DNA from: Planctomycetota bacterium
GTDB taxonomy: Bacteria > Planctomycetota > UBA1135 > UBA2386
Length of the DNA: 64,000 nucleotides
Direction: 5' to 3'
NCBI GenBank assembly: GCA_016716265.1
Contig: JADJWQ010000001.1
Coordinates: 1,922,001 to 1,986,000 of the forward strand
Part shown: positions 51,646 to 60,506 of the stretch, in pieces
Numbering within the stretch: position 1 is the first letter of the stretch
How the letters are laid out: every line of letters begins with the position of its first letter
The notes under the pieces: model-generated
Told to the model about the DNA's origin: nothing
Databases searched by the model: none
Seen by the model: only the letters and a program-made list of their open reading frames with translations
Program-made: the position numbers and the translations under genes

Positions 51646-53145
51646 ATGAGCGACGCTGGCCGGGTGCGCCACGAGATCCCCGCGACGCGCTGGCCCACGA
51701 CGGCCGAGGCGCGCCGGGCGCAGCTGTTCACGCCGGCGCGGATCGGCGCGGTCGAGCTGCGCGCGCGCAGCTGGGTCCCGGCGATGGTGCCGTGGCGGGC
51801 GACCGAGGACGGCTTCGCGACCGACGCGGTCGTCGCGTGGTACCGGCGCTTCGCGGAGGGCTGGCCCGCGGTGCTCGTCGTCGAGGCGACCGGCATCCGC
51901 GACGTCCCGAGCGGACCGCTGCTGCGCATCGGCGACGATCGCTTCGTGCCCGGGCTGCGGCGGATCGTCGACGCCGTCCGCGAGGCGAGCGGTGGGCGGA
52001 CGCGATTGCTCATCCAGCTGATCGACTTCCTGTCGATCCGCCGCCGCCCCACCAGGGAGGCGTTCCTCGGCCGCTACCTGCGCATCGGCGACCACCACCG
52101 CGCGGCCTGTGCCGCGCGTGGGCTGTGTTCTTCGCGTGCGGACGAGGCGGCGATCCGTACGGTGCTCAGCGGGCTCGACGACGGCGCGCTGCGCGAGGTC
52201 CTGACCGCGCGCGAGTGGCGCGACCTCGCGTTCGGCCAACGCGAGCAGGTCGACGATGTCCACCTGCCGCACGTCGCCGACCTGCCGCGGACGCTGCCCG
52301 GCCTGTTCGCGAGCGCGGCATTGCGGGCGCGGGCCGCGGGCTTCGACGGTGTCGAGCTGCACTACGCGCACGCCTACACGATGGCGTCGTTCCTGTCGCG
52401 GACCAACGAGCGCACCGACGGCTACGGCGGCTCGCCGGCGGCTCGCGTGAGGCTGCCGATCGAAGTGCTGTGCGCGGTGCGTGAAGCGCTGGCGTCGATG
52501 CGCGAAGCGCCGGGGCCGGTGCGTGGATTCTGCGTCGGCGCCCGGCTCCTCGGCAGCGAGGCGATCGAGGGCGGCTCGACGATCGACGACGCTGTCTACT
52601 ACGCGCGCGAGCTGGCGCGCGCCGGGTGCGAGTTCGTCTCGGTCAGCAAGGGCGGCAAGTTCGACGACGCGAAGCAGCCGAAGATCGGCGAGGCGGCGTA
52701 CCCCTACACCGGCCCGAGCGGCCACGAGTGCATGCCGACGGTGCGCAGCGACGAGCGTGGTCCGTTCGGCCGCAACCTGCACCTGGCCGCGGCGATCCGC
52801 GGCGCCATCCGCGCCGACGGCATGACGGTGCCGGTGGTCGGCGCCGGCGGCATCGGCACCTTCGAGCTCGCCGAGGCGGCATTGCGCGAGGGGATGTGCG
52901 ACCTCGTCGGCGCCGCCCGCCAATCGCTCGCCGACCCCGACTGGTGGCGCAAGGTCGAGCTCGGTCGCGGCGAGGAGGTGCGCCGCTGCATCTACACGAA
53001 CTACTGCGAGGGCCTCGACCAGAAGCACAAGCAGGTCACCTGCCAGCTCTGGGATCGACAGCTCGCACCTGACGGCGACGTCTCGCTGAGCCACGACGGC
53101 AAGCGACGCCTCGTCGCCCCACCGTGGGAGCCTGCCCCTGTATGA
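51646..53145 (+). CDS. NADH:flavin oxidoreductase (Old Yellow Enzyme-like)
   Basis: 499 residues from the ATG at 51646. The TIM-barrel flavin fold is marked by ELRARSWVPAMVPW at the N-terminus and by GFDGVELHYAHAYTMASFLS, then RTNERTDGYGGSP, which is the family's active-site and FMN-binding core. Later sites are CVGARLLG, CEFVSVSKGG and VVGAGGIGTFELAEAALREG. The end contains several cysteines (RRCIYTNYCEGLDQKHKQVT, then C), recalling the iron-sulfur region of multidomain OYE enzymes, but no NAD(P)-binding second domain follows. The reaction is an NAD(P)H-linked reduction of an activated double bond or similar; the substrate is unknown. Its stop overlaps the start of the pseudouridine synthase gene. 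Confidence 0.9.
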   Translation: MSDAGRVRHEIPATRWPTTAEARRAQLFTPARIGAVELRARSWVPAMVPWRATEDGFATDAVVAWYRRFAEGWPAVLVVEATGIRDVPSGPLLRIGDDRFVPGLRRIVDAVREASGGRTRLLIQLIDFLSIRRRPTREAFLGRYLRIGDHHRAACAARGLCSSRADEAAIRTVLSGLDDGALREVLTAREWRDLAFGQREQVDDVHLPHVADLPRTLPGLFASAALRARAAGFDGVELHYAHAYTMASFLSRTNERTDGYGGSPAARVRLPIEVLCAVREALASMREAPGPVRGFCVGARLLGSEAIEGGSTIDDAVYYARELARAGCEFVSVSKGGKFDDAKQPKIGEAAYPYTGPSGHECMPTVRSDERGPFGRNLHLAAAIRGAIRADGMTVPVVGAGGIGTFELAEAALREGMCDLVGAARQSLADPDWWRKVELGRGEEVRRCIYTNYCEGLDQKHKQVTCQLWDRQLAPDGDVSLSHDGKRRLVAPPWEPAPV

Positions 53146-53900
53146 CCGGGCGGCGCCACTGGCGTTCGCTGCAGAGACCCGGGCAGGTCAGCCTCGCACG
53201 TGCATTGTCGAAGCTCGGCTTCGCCTCGCGCAGCGAGGCGCTGCGGATGATCGCCGCCGGCCGCGTCCGGGTCGGTGGCCGCGTCGTCACCGACCCCGCC
53301 CACTGGCTGGATCCCGACCGCCAGCGCATCGAGGTCGACGGCGTCGCCGTGCGTCGCGCCGCGACCGTCTGGCTCGCGCTGCACAAGCCGGTCGGCTACG
53401 TCACGACGATGGCCGACGAGCTCGGCCGCAAGACCGTGCGCGACCTGCTGCCGCCGGATCTGCCGTCGCGCGTCGCGCCGGTCGGCCGTCTCGACCTCGA
53501 GTCCTCGGGCCTGCTGCTGTTGACCAACGACCACCGCGCCGCCGCGGCGATCGCACGGCCGGAATCGCGGTGCCCGAAGATCTACGAGGTCGAGGTCGAC
53601 CGCCCCCTGACCGCCGCGGACCTCGCCGCGTTCGCCGCCGGCATGCAGCTGCCCGGCGAGCCGACCCCGCTGCGGCCGGTCCTCGCCACGATCTCGCAGC
53701 GCGATCCGCGCCGCATGACGATGACCCTCACCGAGGGTCGCAACCGCCAGATCCGTCGCATGTGCGGCACCCGTGGCCTCGCCGTCCGCACCCTCCACCG
53801 CACCGCGATCGGCCCCGTCCGCCTCGCCGACCTTCCCGCCGCCACCACTCGCCCCCTCACCCCCACCGAGCTCGCCGCCCTCACTCCCGATCGCTACTGA
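53142..53900 (+). CDS. rRNA pseudouridine synthase (RsuA/RluB/E/F family)
   Basis: 252 residues. An S4 RNA-binding domain opens the protein (SLARALSKLGFASRSEALRM, then IAAGRVRVGGRVVTDP). The catalytic domain has ALHKPVGYVTT, GRLDLESSGLLLLTND with the catalytic Asp, KIYEVEV, and MTLTEGRNRQIRRMCGTRGL, then LHRTAIGPV. It converts a uridine in 16S or 23S rRNA to pseudouridine. The ATG at 53142 overlaps the stop of the upstream OYE gene (ATGA), which argues for this start over an in-frame ATG six codons earlier (53124). The precise target nucleotide cannot be assigned. It ends next to a dead RND efflux fragment. Confidence 0.93.
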   Translation: MTGRRHWRSLQRPGQVSLARALSKLGFASRSEALRMIAAGRVRVGGRVVTDPAHWLDPDRQRIEVDGVAVRRAATVWLALHKPVGYVTTMADELGRKTVRDLLPPDLPSRVAPVGRLDLESSGLLLLTNDHRAAAAIARPESRCPKIYEVEVDRPLTAADLAAFAAGMQLPGEPTPLRPVLATISQRDPRRMTMTLTEGRNRQIRRMCGTRGLAVRTLHRTAIGPVRLADLPAATTRPLTPTELAALTPDRY

Positions 53901-53918
53901 CTTCCGATCGGTACCTTC

Positions 53919-53935
53919 CGATCCGTACCGCGTAC
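53919..53935 (+). repeat. Direct repeat left of the RND remnant
   Basis: CGATCCGTACCGCGTAC here and CGATCCGTACCGCGCAC at 54559-54575 match at 16 of 17 positions in direct orientation, one on each side of the RND fragment. Just before this copy, TTCCGATCGGTACC and TTCCGATCCGTACC form a short imperfect tandem. Confidence 0.6.
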
Positions 53936-53950
53936 GATTTTTACATCTGC

Positions 53951-54545
53951 TCACGACCCCTCGCGTTCGGAGGCCCGCCGTCGACCGGCGAACGCCAGGT
54001 AGAGCGACGGCAGGAAGAACAGGTTCAGCCGCGTCGACGTCGCCAGCCCACCGAGGATCACGAGCGCCATCGGATACTCGATCTCGTGGCCGGGCGCCTC
54101 GCCGGCGAGCACGAGGGGCAACAGCGCGAACGCCGCGCACGACGCGGTCATCAGGATCGGCGACGACCGCTCTTCGGCGCCGCGCAGCACGAACTCCCGG
54201 CCGAACGGACCACCCTCCTCGCGCTCGAGGTGGCGATAGTGGCTCACCAGGATGATGCCGTTGCGCCCCGCGATGCCGCACATGGTGACACGCTACCAGC
54301 GAGTCGAGCGACAGCTCGCCACCACCGCCGCCGGTACAGCGACTCCAGCGGTGCGAGCAGCGTGAGCTCGAGCTGCTTCGGTCCGACCGGGAACAGGATC
54401 TGGAAATGCGGGTCCGCGAGGAGCCGCGCCGACGTGCTCGCGATCGAATCGCTCCGCGTCGACCGCGCCGCCGCCGAGCGCGGCCGCGACGACCCACCGC
54501 AGAGCCGGGAGCCGTGTCGTGACCATGGAGTGGCATCGCACTCTA
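53951..54545 (-). pseudogene. C-terminal fragment of an RND efflux pump (CzcA/CusA type)
   Basis: At 54283-53951 a 110-residue open piece reads GIAGRNGIILVSHYRHLERE, FVLRGAEERSSPILMTASCA, AFALLPLVLAGEAPGHEIEY and PMALVILGGLATSTRLNLFF. This is the last part of a heavy-metal RND pump, whose normal length is over 1,000 residues. The ~260 bases before it (54545-54284) contain protein-like stretches in other frames (HFQILFPVGPKQLELTLL) that do not continue the pump, so most of the gene is gone. A copy of the same 17-bp sequence lies at each side. It cannot make a working pump. Confidence 0.8.
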
Positions 54546-54558
54546 TCGCCGGTGGGGG

Positions 54559-54575
54559 CGATCCGTACCGCGCAC
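54559..54575 (+). repeat. Direct repeat right of the RND remnant
   Basis: Second copy of the 17-bp direct repeat (one mismatch) that brackets the RND fragment, 640 bp from the first. It may mark a recombination or deletion joint. Confidence 0.6.
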
Positions 54576-54648
54576 CCTCTTCACTGCCGCTTCAGGTTCC
54601 CCACCCGAGCACATCGGGCAACTGACGCATCCGACTAATCTCCCGACC

Positions 54649-56409
54649 ATGCGAACCAGCCTCGCATCGCTCCTCGCGCTCCTCGCACCATGCGCGGCGT
54701 CCGCCCAAAACGCCCCGCCACGTCCGAACGTCGTGCTCGTGATGACCGACGATCAGGGCTTCGGCGATTTCGGTTTCGCCGGCAACCCCGTGATCCGGAC
54801 GCCGAATCTCGACGCGCTCGCGGCAGACAGCGCACGGCTCGCCAGCTTCTACGTGTCGCCGGTGTGCACGCCGACGCGATCCGCATTGATGACCGGGCGG
54901 TGGGCACAGCGGACGCGAGCATTCGACACCTACATCGGCCGCGCGATGATGGAACCCGACGAGGTGACCGTCGCCGAGATCCTGCGAGACGCGGGCTACG
55001 CGACGGCGATCTTCGGCAAGTGGCATCTCGGTGATTGCCATCCGATGCGTGCGATCGACCAGGGGTTCGAGGTGGCACTCGTCCACCGCGGCGGTGGCAT
55101 CGGCCAACCGAGCGATCCACCGGGCGGCGAGGCGCACTACACCGATCCGATCCTCTTCCGCAACGGCGTTGCCGAGCAGGCGCACGGCTACTGCACGGAC
55201 GTGTACTTCCGCGAGGCGCTCGCGTGGATGCGAGCGGAGCACGCCGCCGGCCGATCGTTCTTCTGCTACATCGCGACGAACGCGCCGCACGGCCCGTTCG
55301 GCGACGTGCCGGACGAGCTGCGCCGCCGCTACCTCGCCGACGGGCTCGGCCCCGAGCGCTTTCCGGTGGTCGAGCCCGGCCATCCGCTGCCCGCGAAGGT
55401 CGACGAGGATCGCCTCGCCAGGATCTATGCGATGATCGAGAACGTCGACGACAACATCGGCCGCCTCCTCGCCGGCCTGCGCGCGATGGACTGCCTGGAC
55501 GACACGCTCCTGCTGTTCCTCGTCGACAACGGCCCGGAGGGTCGCCGCTACGTCGCCGGCCACCGCGGCGCGAAGTCCGAACCCTACGAGGGCGGCATCC
55601 ATTCACCCCTGCTCGCGCATTGGCCGGGCCGGCTCGCGCCGGGCGTCGCGTCCGACCGGATCGCGGCGCACATCGACATCCTCCCCACGATCCTCGACGC
55701 GTGTGGCGCGCCACCCCCGGCCGGGCTCACGCTCGACGGCCGCAGCCTGCTGCCCCTGCTCGAGCGCCGCGACGACCCCTGGCCCGACCGCACGCTCGTC
55801 CTGCAGGCCAACCGCGGCGACACGCCCGTGCCGTTCCACAACGTCGCGATCCGCAGTCAGCGCTGGAAGCTCGTCAACGCGACCGGCTTCGGCCGCGAGG
55901 TCGACCACGTCGACGAGCGCTTCGAGCTCTACGACATGGCCGCCGACCCGCTCGAGCTGCGCGACGTCGCGCGCGACAATCCGGACGTCGTCGCAGCTCT
56001 GCGCACCGACTACCTGCGCTGGTGGGACAGCATCACCGCGACGCGTCCCGACCCGTTCGCGCCGCCGCGCATATTCATCGGTACGGATGCCGAGCCGGTC
56101 ACGACGTTGACCCACCAGGACTGGCGCCGCGACGACGACCTGCGCGGCTGGGGCATGCGCGGCACCTGGCTCGTCGACGTCCGCCGCGCTGGTCGGTACG
56201 CGATCACCGTGCGCCTGCCGGCGCGACGGCGTGGCGCGGAGCTCACGTTCCGCTGCGGCGACGTCGAACGTACGATCGCCGTGCCGGGCGCCACCGACGA
56301 GCTCCGCTTCGAGCTCGACCTGCCGGCGGGACCCGCTGCATTGCGCACGTCCCTCGACGACGACGCCGGCCGCTACGGCGCGCACCAGATCGAGCTGCGC
56401 CGGCTCTGA
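54649..56409 (+). CDS. Exported arylsulfatase-like enzyme with C-terminal beta domain
   Basis: 586 residues with a signal peptide (LASLLALLAPCAASAQ). The sulfatase core has PPRPNVVLVMTDDQGFGDFG, the formylglycine site SPVCTPTRSALMTGR (Cys73), AIFGKWHLGD, FLVDNGPEGR and KSEPYEGGIHSPLLAHWPG. Metal aspartates and the modified cysteine are intact. After ~460, a beta domain (WGMRGTWLVDVRRAGRYAIT, RRGAELTFRCGDVERTI) may bind carbohydrate. The architecture is that of planctomycete arylsulfatases acting on sulfated polysaccharide. It converges with the next sulfatase gene (73 bp apart). The substrate is unknown. Confidence 0.93.
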   Translation: MRTSLASLLALLAPCAASAQNAPPRPNVVLVMTDDQGFGDFGFAGNPVIRTPNLDALAADSARLASFYVSPVCTPTRSALMTGRWAQRTRAFDTYIGRAMMEPDEVTVAEILRDAGYATAIFGKWHLGDCHPMRAIDQGFEVALVHRGGGIGQPSDPPGGEAHYTDPILFRNGVAEQAHGYCTDVYFREALAWMRAEHAAGRSFFCYIATNAPHGPFGDVPDELRRRYLADGLGPERFPVVEPGHPLPAKVDEDRLARIYAMIENVDDNIGRLLAGLRAMDCLDDTLLLFLVDNGPEGRRYVAGHRGAKSEPYEGGIHSPLLAHWPGRLAPGVASDRIAAHIDILPTILDACGAPPPAGLTLDGRSLLPLLERRDDPWPDRTLVLQANRGDTPVPFHNVAIRSQRWKLVNATGFGREVDHVDERFELYDMAADPLELRDVARDNPDVVAALRTDYLRWWDSITATRPDPFAPPRIFIGTDAEPVTTLTHQDWRRDDDLRGWGMRGTWLVDVRRAGRYAITVRLPARRRGAELTFRCGDVERTIAVPGATDELRFELDLPAGPAALRTSLDDDAGRYGAHQIELRRL

Positions 56410-56483
56410 CCCCTTCCGGATGTGGCGACTACGGCCGGCGGCTCGGCGTCGCCCGCTGGCTGGGAGCGCGACACCCGCGCCGG

Positions 56484-57803
56484 TCAGCGCCGCGCCGGCA
56501 GCGACGCGAGCGCCGCACGCAACCGGGCGATCACGGCCTCGGGCACCTCGGCATCGAGCGGGTGTCGCTCCTCGGGGTCCGCGACGTCGTCGTAGATGCG
56601 GCCGTCGCCGTACAGCTTGAAGCGACCGTCGATCGCGAACGTCACCGGCTGGCTGCGCGGCCGCGCGATCGGCCGCGGGTGATACCAGAACGGGATCGTC
56701 TCGCGTGGCCGGAACTCCGCGGGTCCGTGTCGGAGCAGTGGTGCGAGCGACCAGGAGTCGGCCCGCACGTCGTCCGGCACCTCCGCCCCGGCGACGTCGA
56801 GGAGCGTGGCACACAGGTCGCGGACGTGGACCAGCTCGTCGCGAACCTGGCCCGGCTCGACGGTCCCCGACCAACGGACGACGAGCGGAACGTGGGTGGC
56901 GTAGTGGCTGGTGCCTTGCTTGCCGCCGCGGACGGTCCGGTCGCCGACCTGCGACCGGATGCTCGGGTGGGTCCCATTGTCGCCGACGAAGACGATGACC
57001 GTGCGCTCCCCCAAGCCGAGCTCGTCGATGCGATCGACGATCCTCCCCACCAGCCGATCCATATAGGCGACCATGGCGGCGAAGTGCCGCGGACCGCGCG
57101 GCGCGTCACGGTCCGCAGAGCCCGGCGGTGGCTCGAATGGATCGTGTACCAAGGCCATCGGATAGAAGGCGAGGAACGGCTGGGATGGTCCCTCGGCGAC
57201 GAAGTCCAGCAGGGCCGTCGTGAACTCGTCGGGGCCGTACACCTCTTCACCCAGGACTTCGACGAGCGACTCGCCCGCCGCCTCGCCGCTCGTGATCGTC
57301 GGCCCCCAATAGCGGCTGCCGAGCCGGTCGAGCTGCCACAGCCGCCAGGTCCGGAAGCCCGCCTCGTCGGGCCGGCAGCCGTGCCCACGGACGTTCTCGG
57401 GGTAATGCTCGGCGCCGAGGAGCTGCCATTTGCCGAATACTCCGGTGCAGTAGCCGACCGCACCGAGGCCGTGCGCGAACGTGTGCGAGCCGCGCGGCAG
57501 CACGCTGAAGGCCTCGTAGTTGCGCACGTTGCAGAGGCCGGTCAGCAGCTCGACGCGCGTCGGCGTGCACAGCGGCTGCGCGTGCGCGCGGGTGAAGCGG
57601 ATGCCCGCTGCAGCGAGTCGGTCGAGGTGCGGCGTCGCATACGACGTCGACCCGTAGCAGGACAGGCACTCGGCACCGAGGTCGTCGGCGAGGATAAGCA
57701 CGACGTTCGGTGGCCGCTCCGGAACCTGGCCGGACGTGCGACCGACGAGCGCGACGACGACGAGCAGCGAGACGGGTGACAGCCGGACGGGGAGCAGGCG
57801 CAT
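56484..57803 (-). CDS. Exported sulfatase (arylsulfatase A-like)
   Basis: 439 residues from the ATG at 57803, chosen over an earlier in-frame ATG because GGAGGT sits 6 bases before it and the signal peptide follows at once (LSPVSLLVVVALVGRTSG). Core motifs are PPNVVLILADDLGAE, the formylglycine site QPLCTPTRVELLTG (Cys79), GVFGKWQLLG, FVGDNGTHPS and GGKQGTSHYATHVPLVVRW. All the family key residues are seen. It lacks the extra C-terminal beta domain of the sulfatase at 54649. It converges with that gene. The substrate is probably a sulfated sugar; not known. Confidence 0.93.
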   Translation of the reverse strand: MRLLPVRLSPVSLLVVVALVGRTSGQVPERPPNVVLILADDLGAECLSCYGSTSYATPHLDRLAAAGIRFTRAHAQPLCTPTRVELLTGLCNVRNYEAFSVLPRGSHTFAHGLGAVGYCTGVFGKWQLLGAEHYPENVRGHGCRPDEAGFRTWRLWQLDRLGSRYWGPTITSGEAAGESLVEVLGEEVYGPDEFTTALLDFVAEGPSQPFLAFYPMALVHDPFEPPPGSADRDAPRGPRHFAAMVAYMDRLVGRIVDRIDELGLGERTVIVFVGDNGTHPSIRSQVGDRTVRGGKQGTSHYATHVPLVVRWSGTVEPGQVRDELVHVRDLCATLLDVAGAEVPDDVRADSWSLAPLLRHGPAEFRPRETIPFWYHPRPIARPRSQPVTFAIDGRFKLYGDGRIYDDVADPEERHPLDAEVPEAVIARLRAALASLPARR

Positions 57804-57809
57804 CCAGAG

Positions 57810-57815
57810 ACCTCC
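57810..57815 (-). promoter_or_regulatory. Strong ribosome binding site of the sulfatase at 57803
   Basis: The minus strand reads GGAGGT, a 6-base spacer, then ATG. It is the clearest Shine-Dalgarno sequence noticed in the window and fixes the start of this sulfatase. Confidence 0.75.
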
Positions 57816-57904
57816 GCGTCGAGACGTTCGCACGAGCGGTCGCCCACCGCCAACGGGAATGGCCCGCGCACCGTCCGGCGACGGCACCCGGCTGGCGCCG
57901 CGAC

Positions 57905-58858
57905 TCAGGGCGGAGTCCCGTCGTCGACGACGCCGAACGCTCGGATCCCCGGCGTGTCGAGGATCCGCGTGCCGTCGGGCAGCAGGCTGAGCGTCGCCCG
58001 CGACGTCGTGTGGCGCCCCCGGGCGTCACGGTCGCGGACCGCACCGACCCGACGCAGGCCGCCGGGGTCGAGCGCGTTGCACAGCGACGACTTGCCGGCG
58101 CCGCTGTGGCCGAGGAACGCGCACGTGCGCCCGCGGACCGTCTCCGCGAGCGCGGCGAGGCCCTCGCCCGTGTGGATCGACACCCGCAGGGTGGACAGGC
58201 CGGTCGACTCGAAGGTGGCCAGCACGTCAGCGTGCTCGGCAGCGCCGATCAGGTCGGCCTTGGTCAGCACCAGCAGCGCACCGATCCCGCCATTGTGGAG
58301 CGCCGTGCGGATGCGCGCGACCAGGCCGAATCGCGGCCGGTCGGCGGGGATCGTCACGATGCCGAGATCGAGGTTCGCGGCGATCGGCTTCGGCCGTCCC
58401 GGTCGCGCCGGGTCCTCGCGGACGAGCAGCGTGCGGCGCGCGACGAGCGACTCGGCGCGCAGCGCACCGTGCTGATCGGTCGAGACCTGGACCTCGTCGC
58501 CGGCGACGACCGAGGTGAGGCGCGGATGGCGTCTCGCGTGGACGACGACTCCGTCGGTGAGCACCTCGACGTGCGTCCGATCGACGCCGAGCACCGTCGC
58601 GACGCGCAGCTCGCGACCAGCGCGCGCCGGCGGCGGGCCGCTCGGGGGCCGGGCCTGCACAGGGCCGTCGGGTCCAGCATCCGTGTCGGTGGGATCGCCG
58701 CCAGGCTTCACCCGGGGGCGGTAGCGCTGCTTCTGCTTGCGCGCCTTGCGCTCCTTGCGCTCGTCGGCGAAGGCACGCTCGTTCTCCTCGCGGAGCGCGC
58801 GCCGCTCGCTCATCTTCGCGTAGCGGTCGCGCATTCGACTCTTGCGGTCCGGTTCCAA
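57905..58858 (-). CDS. rsgA: RsgA-like circularly permuted GTPase lacking the zinc domain
   Basis: 317 residues. RsgA checks late 30S subunit assembly. The OB-fold (~83-140) is followed by the circularly permuted G domain: G4 LVLTKADL first (~197-204), then the P-loop GHSGAGKSSLCNAL (250-263), then G2-like GRHTTSRATL and G3 DTPGIRAFGV (301-310). The protein stops at residue 317, straight after G3. The usual C-terminal helical zinc-binding domain (Cys-x-Cys-His-Cys cluster, about 60-70 residues) is missing, and no such sequence is found in any frame downstream. In exchange it has an 80-residue basic and Pro-rich N-terminal tail. It could be a divergent paralogue or a truncated gene. Confidence 0.85.
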   Translation of the reverse strand: MEPDRKSRMRDRYAKMSERRALREENERAFADERKERKARKQKQRYRPRVKPGGDPTDTDAGPDGPVQARPPSGPPPARAGRELRVATVLGVDRTHVEVLTDGVVVHARRHPRLTSVVAGDEVQVSTDQHGALRAESLVARRTLLVREDPARPGRPKPIAANLDLGIVTIPADRPRFGLVARIRTALHNGGIGALLVLTKADLIGAAEHADVLATFESTGLSTLRVSIHTGEGLAALAETVRGRTCAFLGHSGAGKSSLCNALDPGGLRRVGAVRDRDARGRHTTSRATLSLLPDGTRILDTPGIRAFGVVDDGTPP

Positions 58859-59141
58859 TGGAGCTCTCGCTTCGTTCCTGCATGTGCGTACGGGGTAGCG
58901 GACCGCGCGATCGGCCTCGATCGGCGGTCTCCGTCAGGGTGCCTCCGCGCGCACGGACGGCTCCGGTCCCGACTGGGGACCGACCCGTCAGCGCAGCGCG
59001 GCGGCGCCGCACGCAGCGATTGCAGTGGGCGTCGTCATCCAGCGAGTTCCGCGAGGCGGCGCGGCCGCCTCGGCTCCCGGCATGCTAGCGCGCCGCGAGC
59101 GGCTCGCGCCAGCCCGACGGGGCCGGCGGCCCGACGCTGGC

Positions 59142-60143
59142 TCACCGCGGCGCGACCGGCTCGACGTGCAGCAGGTCGCTGGACGCGGTGGTCGCGACCG
59201 CGAACGGGAAGCGCTGGTTGGACGCCGCGGCCCCGAAGCGGCCCGCCTTGTCGAGCGCGATGAAGCAGGCGTCGAGGCGGTAGCCGCGCGGATCGAGTCG
59301 CGCCATGCGGTGGATCACCTCCTCGCACGCGGCCTGCGGGTGGAGTCCCTGCCGCATCAGCTCGACGATCCAGAACGTCGCGCAGTAGCGCATGATGTTC
59401 TCGCCGAGTCCCGTCGCGCCGGCGGCGCCGACCTCGTTGTCGACGTACAGCCCGGCGCCGAGGATCGGCGAGTCGCCGACACGGCCCGGCAGCTTGCCAC
59501 CCGCGCCGCTCGTCGAGCAGCCACCCGCGACATCGCCGTCCGCGTCGAGCACGAGCAACGCGATGGTGTCGTGGCCGCGGCGGTCGGGGTCCGGCTCGCG
59601 CTCGCGCTCGACCCACGCCTGCTTCTTCGCGGCGAGTTCCGTCACGTCGACGGACTCGAGCCCCTGCTCGAGCGCGAACCAGCGCGCGCCCTCGCCGACC
59701 AGCATCACGTGCCGCGAGCTTTCCATCACGCGCCGCGCCAGCGTGATCGGGTGAACGATGCCCTCGACCGCCGCCACCGCACCGGCGCGGTGACCGACGC
59801 CGTCCATGATGCATGCATCGAGCTGCACGTAGCCCGCCGCATTGGGCCGCGCGCCGAGGCCGACCGACCCGTCCGAGCTGCGCCGCTCGATCTCGCGGAT
59901 ACCCGCCTCGACCGCGTCGAGCCGATCACCGCCGGCGAGCAGGCGGTGGCGCGCGGACTCGACAGCGAGCTTCCCGAACGGCCAGGTCGCCACGAACAAG
60001 GGCCTCGCGGCCGCCGGCTTCGCGACGCTCGGCGCCGCCTCGGGAGCGGGCGACCCACCCGGCTCCGGAGCTCCCGAGCATCCGGCGAGGCCGAGGACCA
60101 CGCTGGCGAGGAGCGGATGGCGCGAGAGCTTCGGCGGCAGCAT
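59142..60143 (-). CDS. Glycosylasparaginase/isoaspartyl peptidase-like Ntn-hydrolase, lipoprotein
   Basis: 333 residues. The lipoprotein signal is LLASVVLGLAGC with cysteine 22. The Ntn-hydrolase core has DAVEAGIREIER, GYVQLDACIMDG, the autocleavage site RRGHDTIALLVLD with the predicted nucleophile Thr193, and GGCSTSGAGGKLPGRVGDSP, as in aspartylglucosaminidase. Family members cleave themselves before the Thr and then release N-linked GlcNAc from asparagine or hydrolyse asparagine. HDT agrees best with the N4-(beta-N-acetylglucosaminyl)-L-asparaginase group. It should work outside the cytoplasm, in keeping with the sulfatases nearby. Not in an evident operon. Confidence 0.88.
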   Translation of the reverse strand: MLPPKLSRHPLLASVVLGLAGCSGAPEPGGSPAPEAAPSVAKPAAARPLFVATWPFGKLAVESARHRLLAGGDRLDAVEAGIREIERRSSDGSVGLGARPNAAGYVQLDACIMDGVGHRAGAVAAVEGIVHPITLARRVMESSRHVMLVGEGARWFALEQGLESVDVTELAAKKQAWVEREREPDPDRRGHDTIALLVLDADGDVAGGCSTSGAGGKLPGRVGDSPILGAGLYVDNEVGAAGATGLGENIMRYCATFWIVELMRQGLHPQAACEEVIHRMARLDPRGYRLDACFIALDKAGRFGAAASNQRFPFAVATTASSDLLHVEPVAPR

Positions 60144-60506
60144 GGCCCCCGTCTCTACCAGACGACCGCCACGATGTCGCCGGCGGGCGGCGGGACCGAT
60201 CAGGAGCGCGTCGATCGCACCGCTCGCGGGCCGAGGGGGGGCGGTCGCGAGTCGAACCGCTCACGAGTCACCCGGGACGATTCCCGCGGGACCTGGTTCC
60301 TGCGGAGTCAGGCTGCGTCCCGGTGGGATACCCTCCTGGCGATGGTGGCGGAGTCCGTCGACCGCCGGGTCGTGTCGCCTGCCCGATGCGACGGCGGCGA
60401 GGACGTGAGCCCCGCACAGGGCCAGGCTCGCGGTGCACGCAGGACGGCTACCCGACCGCGGGCTCCTCGATGCAAGGACGCCGAGCACCCTCGGGAGGAG
60501 CATCTG
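60144..60506. other. Intergenic region between divergent genes
   Basis: 363 bp between the divergent starts of the glycosylasparaginase-like gene and the FLRPF-type membrane protein gene. An ATG at 60342 is in frame with the latter but would add about 55 unlikely residues. Apart from a GGGAGGAG at 60493-60500 I see no clear signal. Confidence 0.4.

Noticed and set aside
53142..53145. Earlier ATG at 53124 as start of the pseudouridine synthase
   Set aside because: The ATGA overlap at 53142 is the usual coupling seen elsewhere in the window, and the extra six residues (MGACPC) are not part of the S4 domain.
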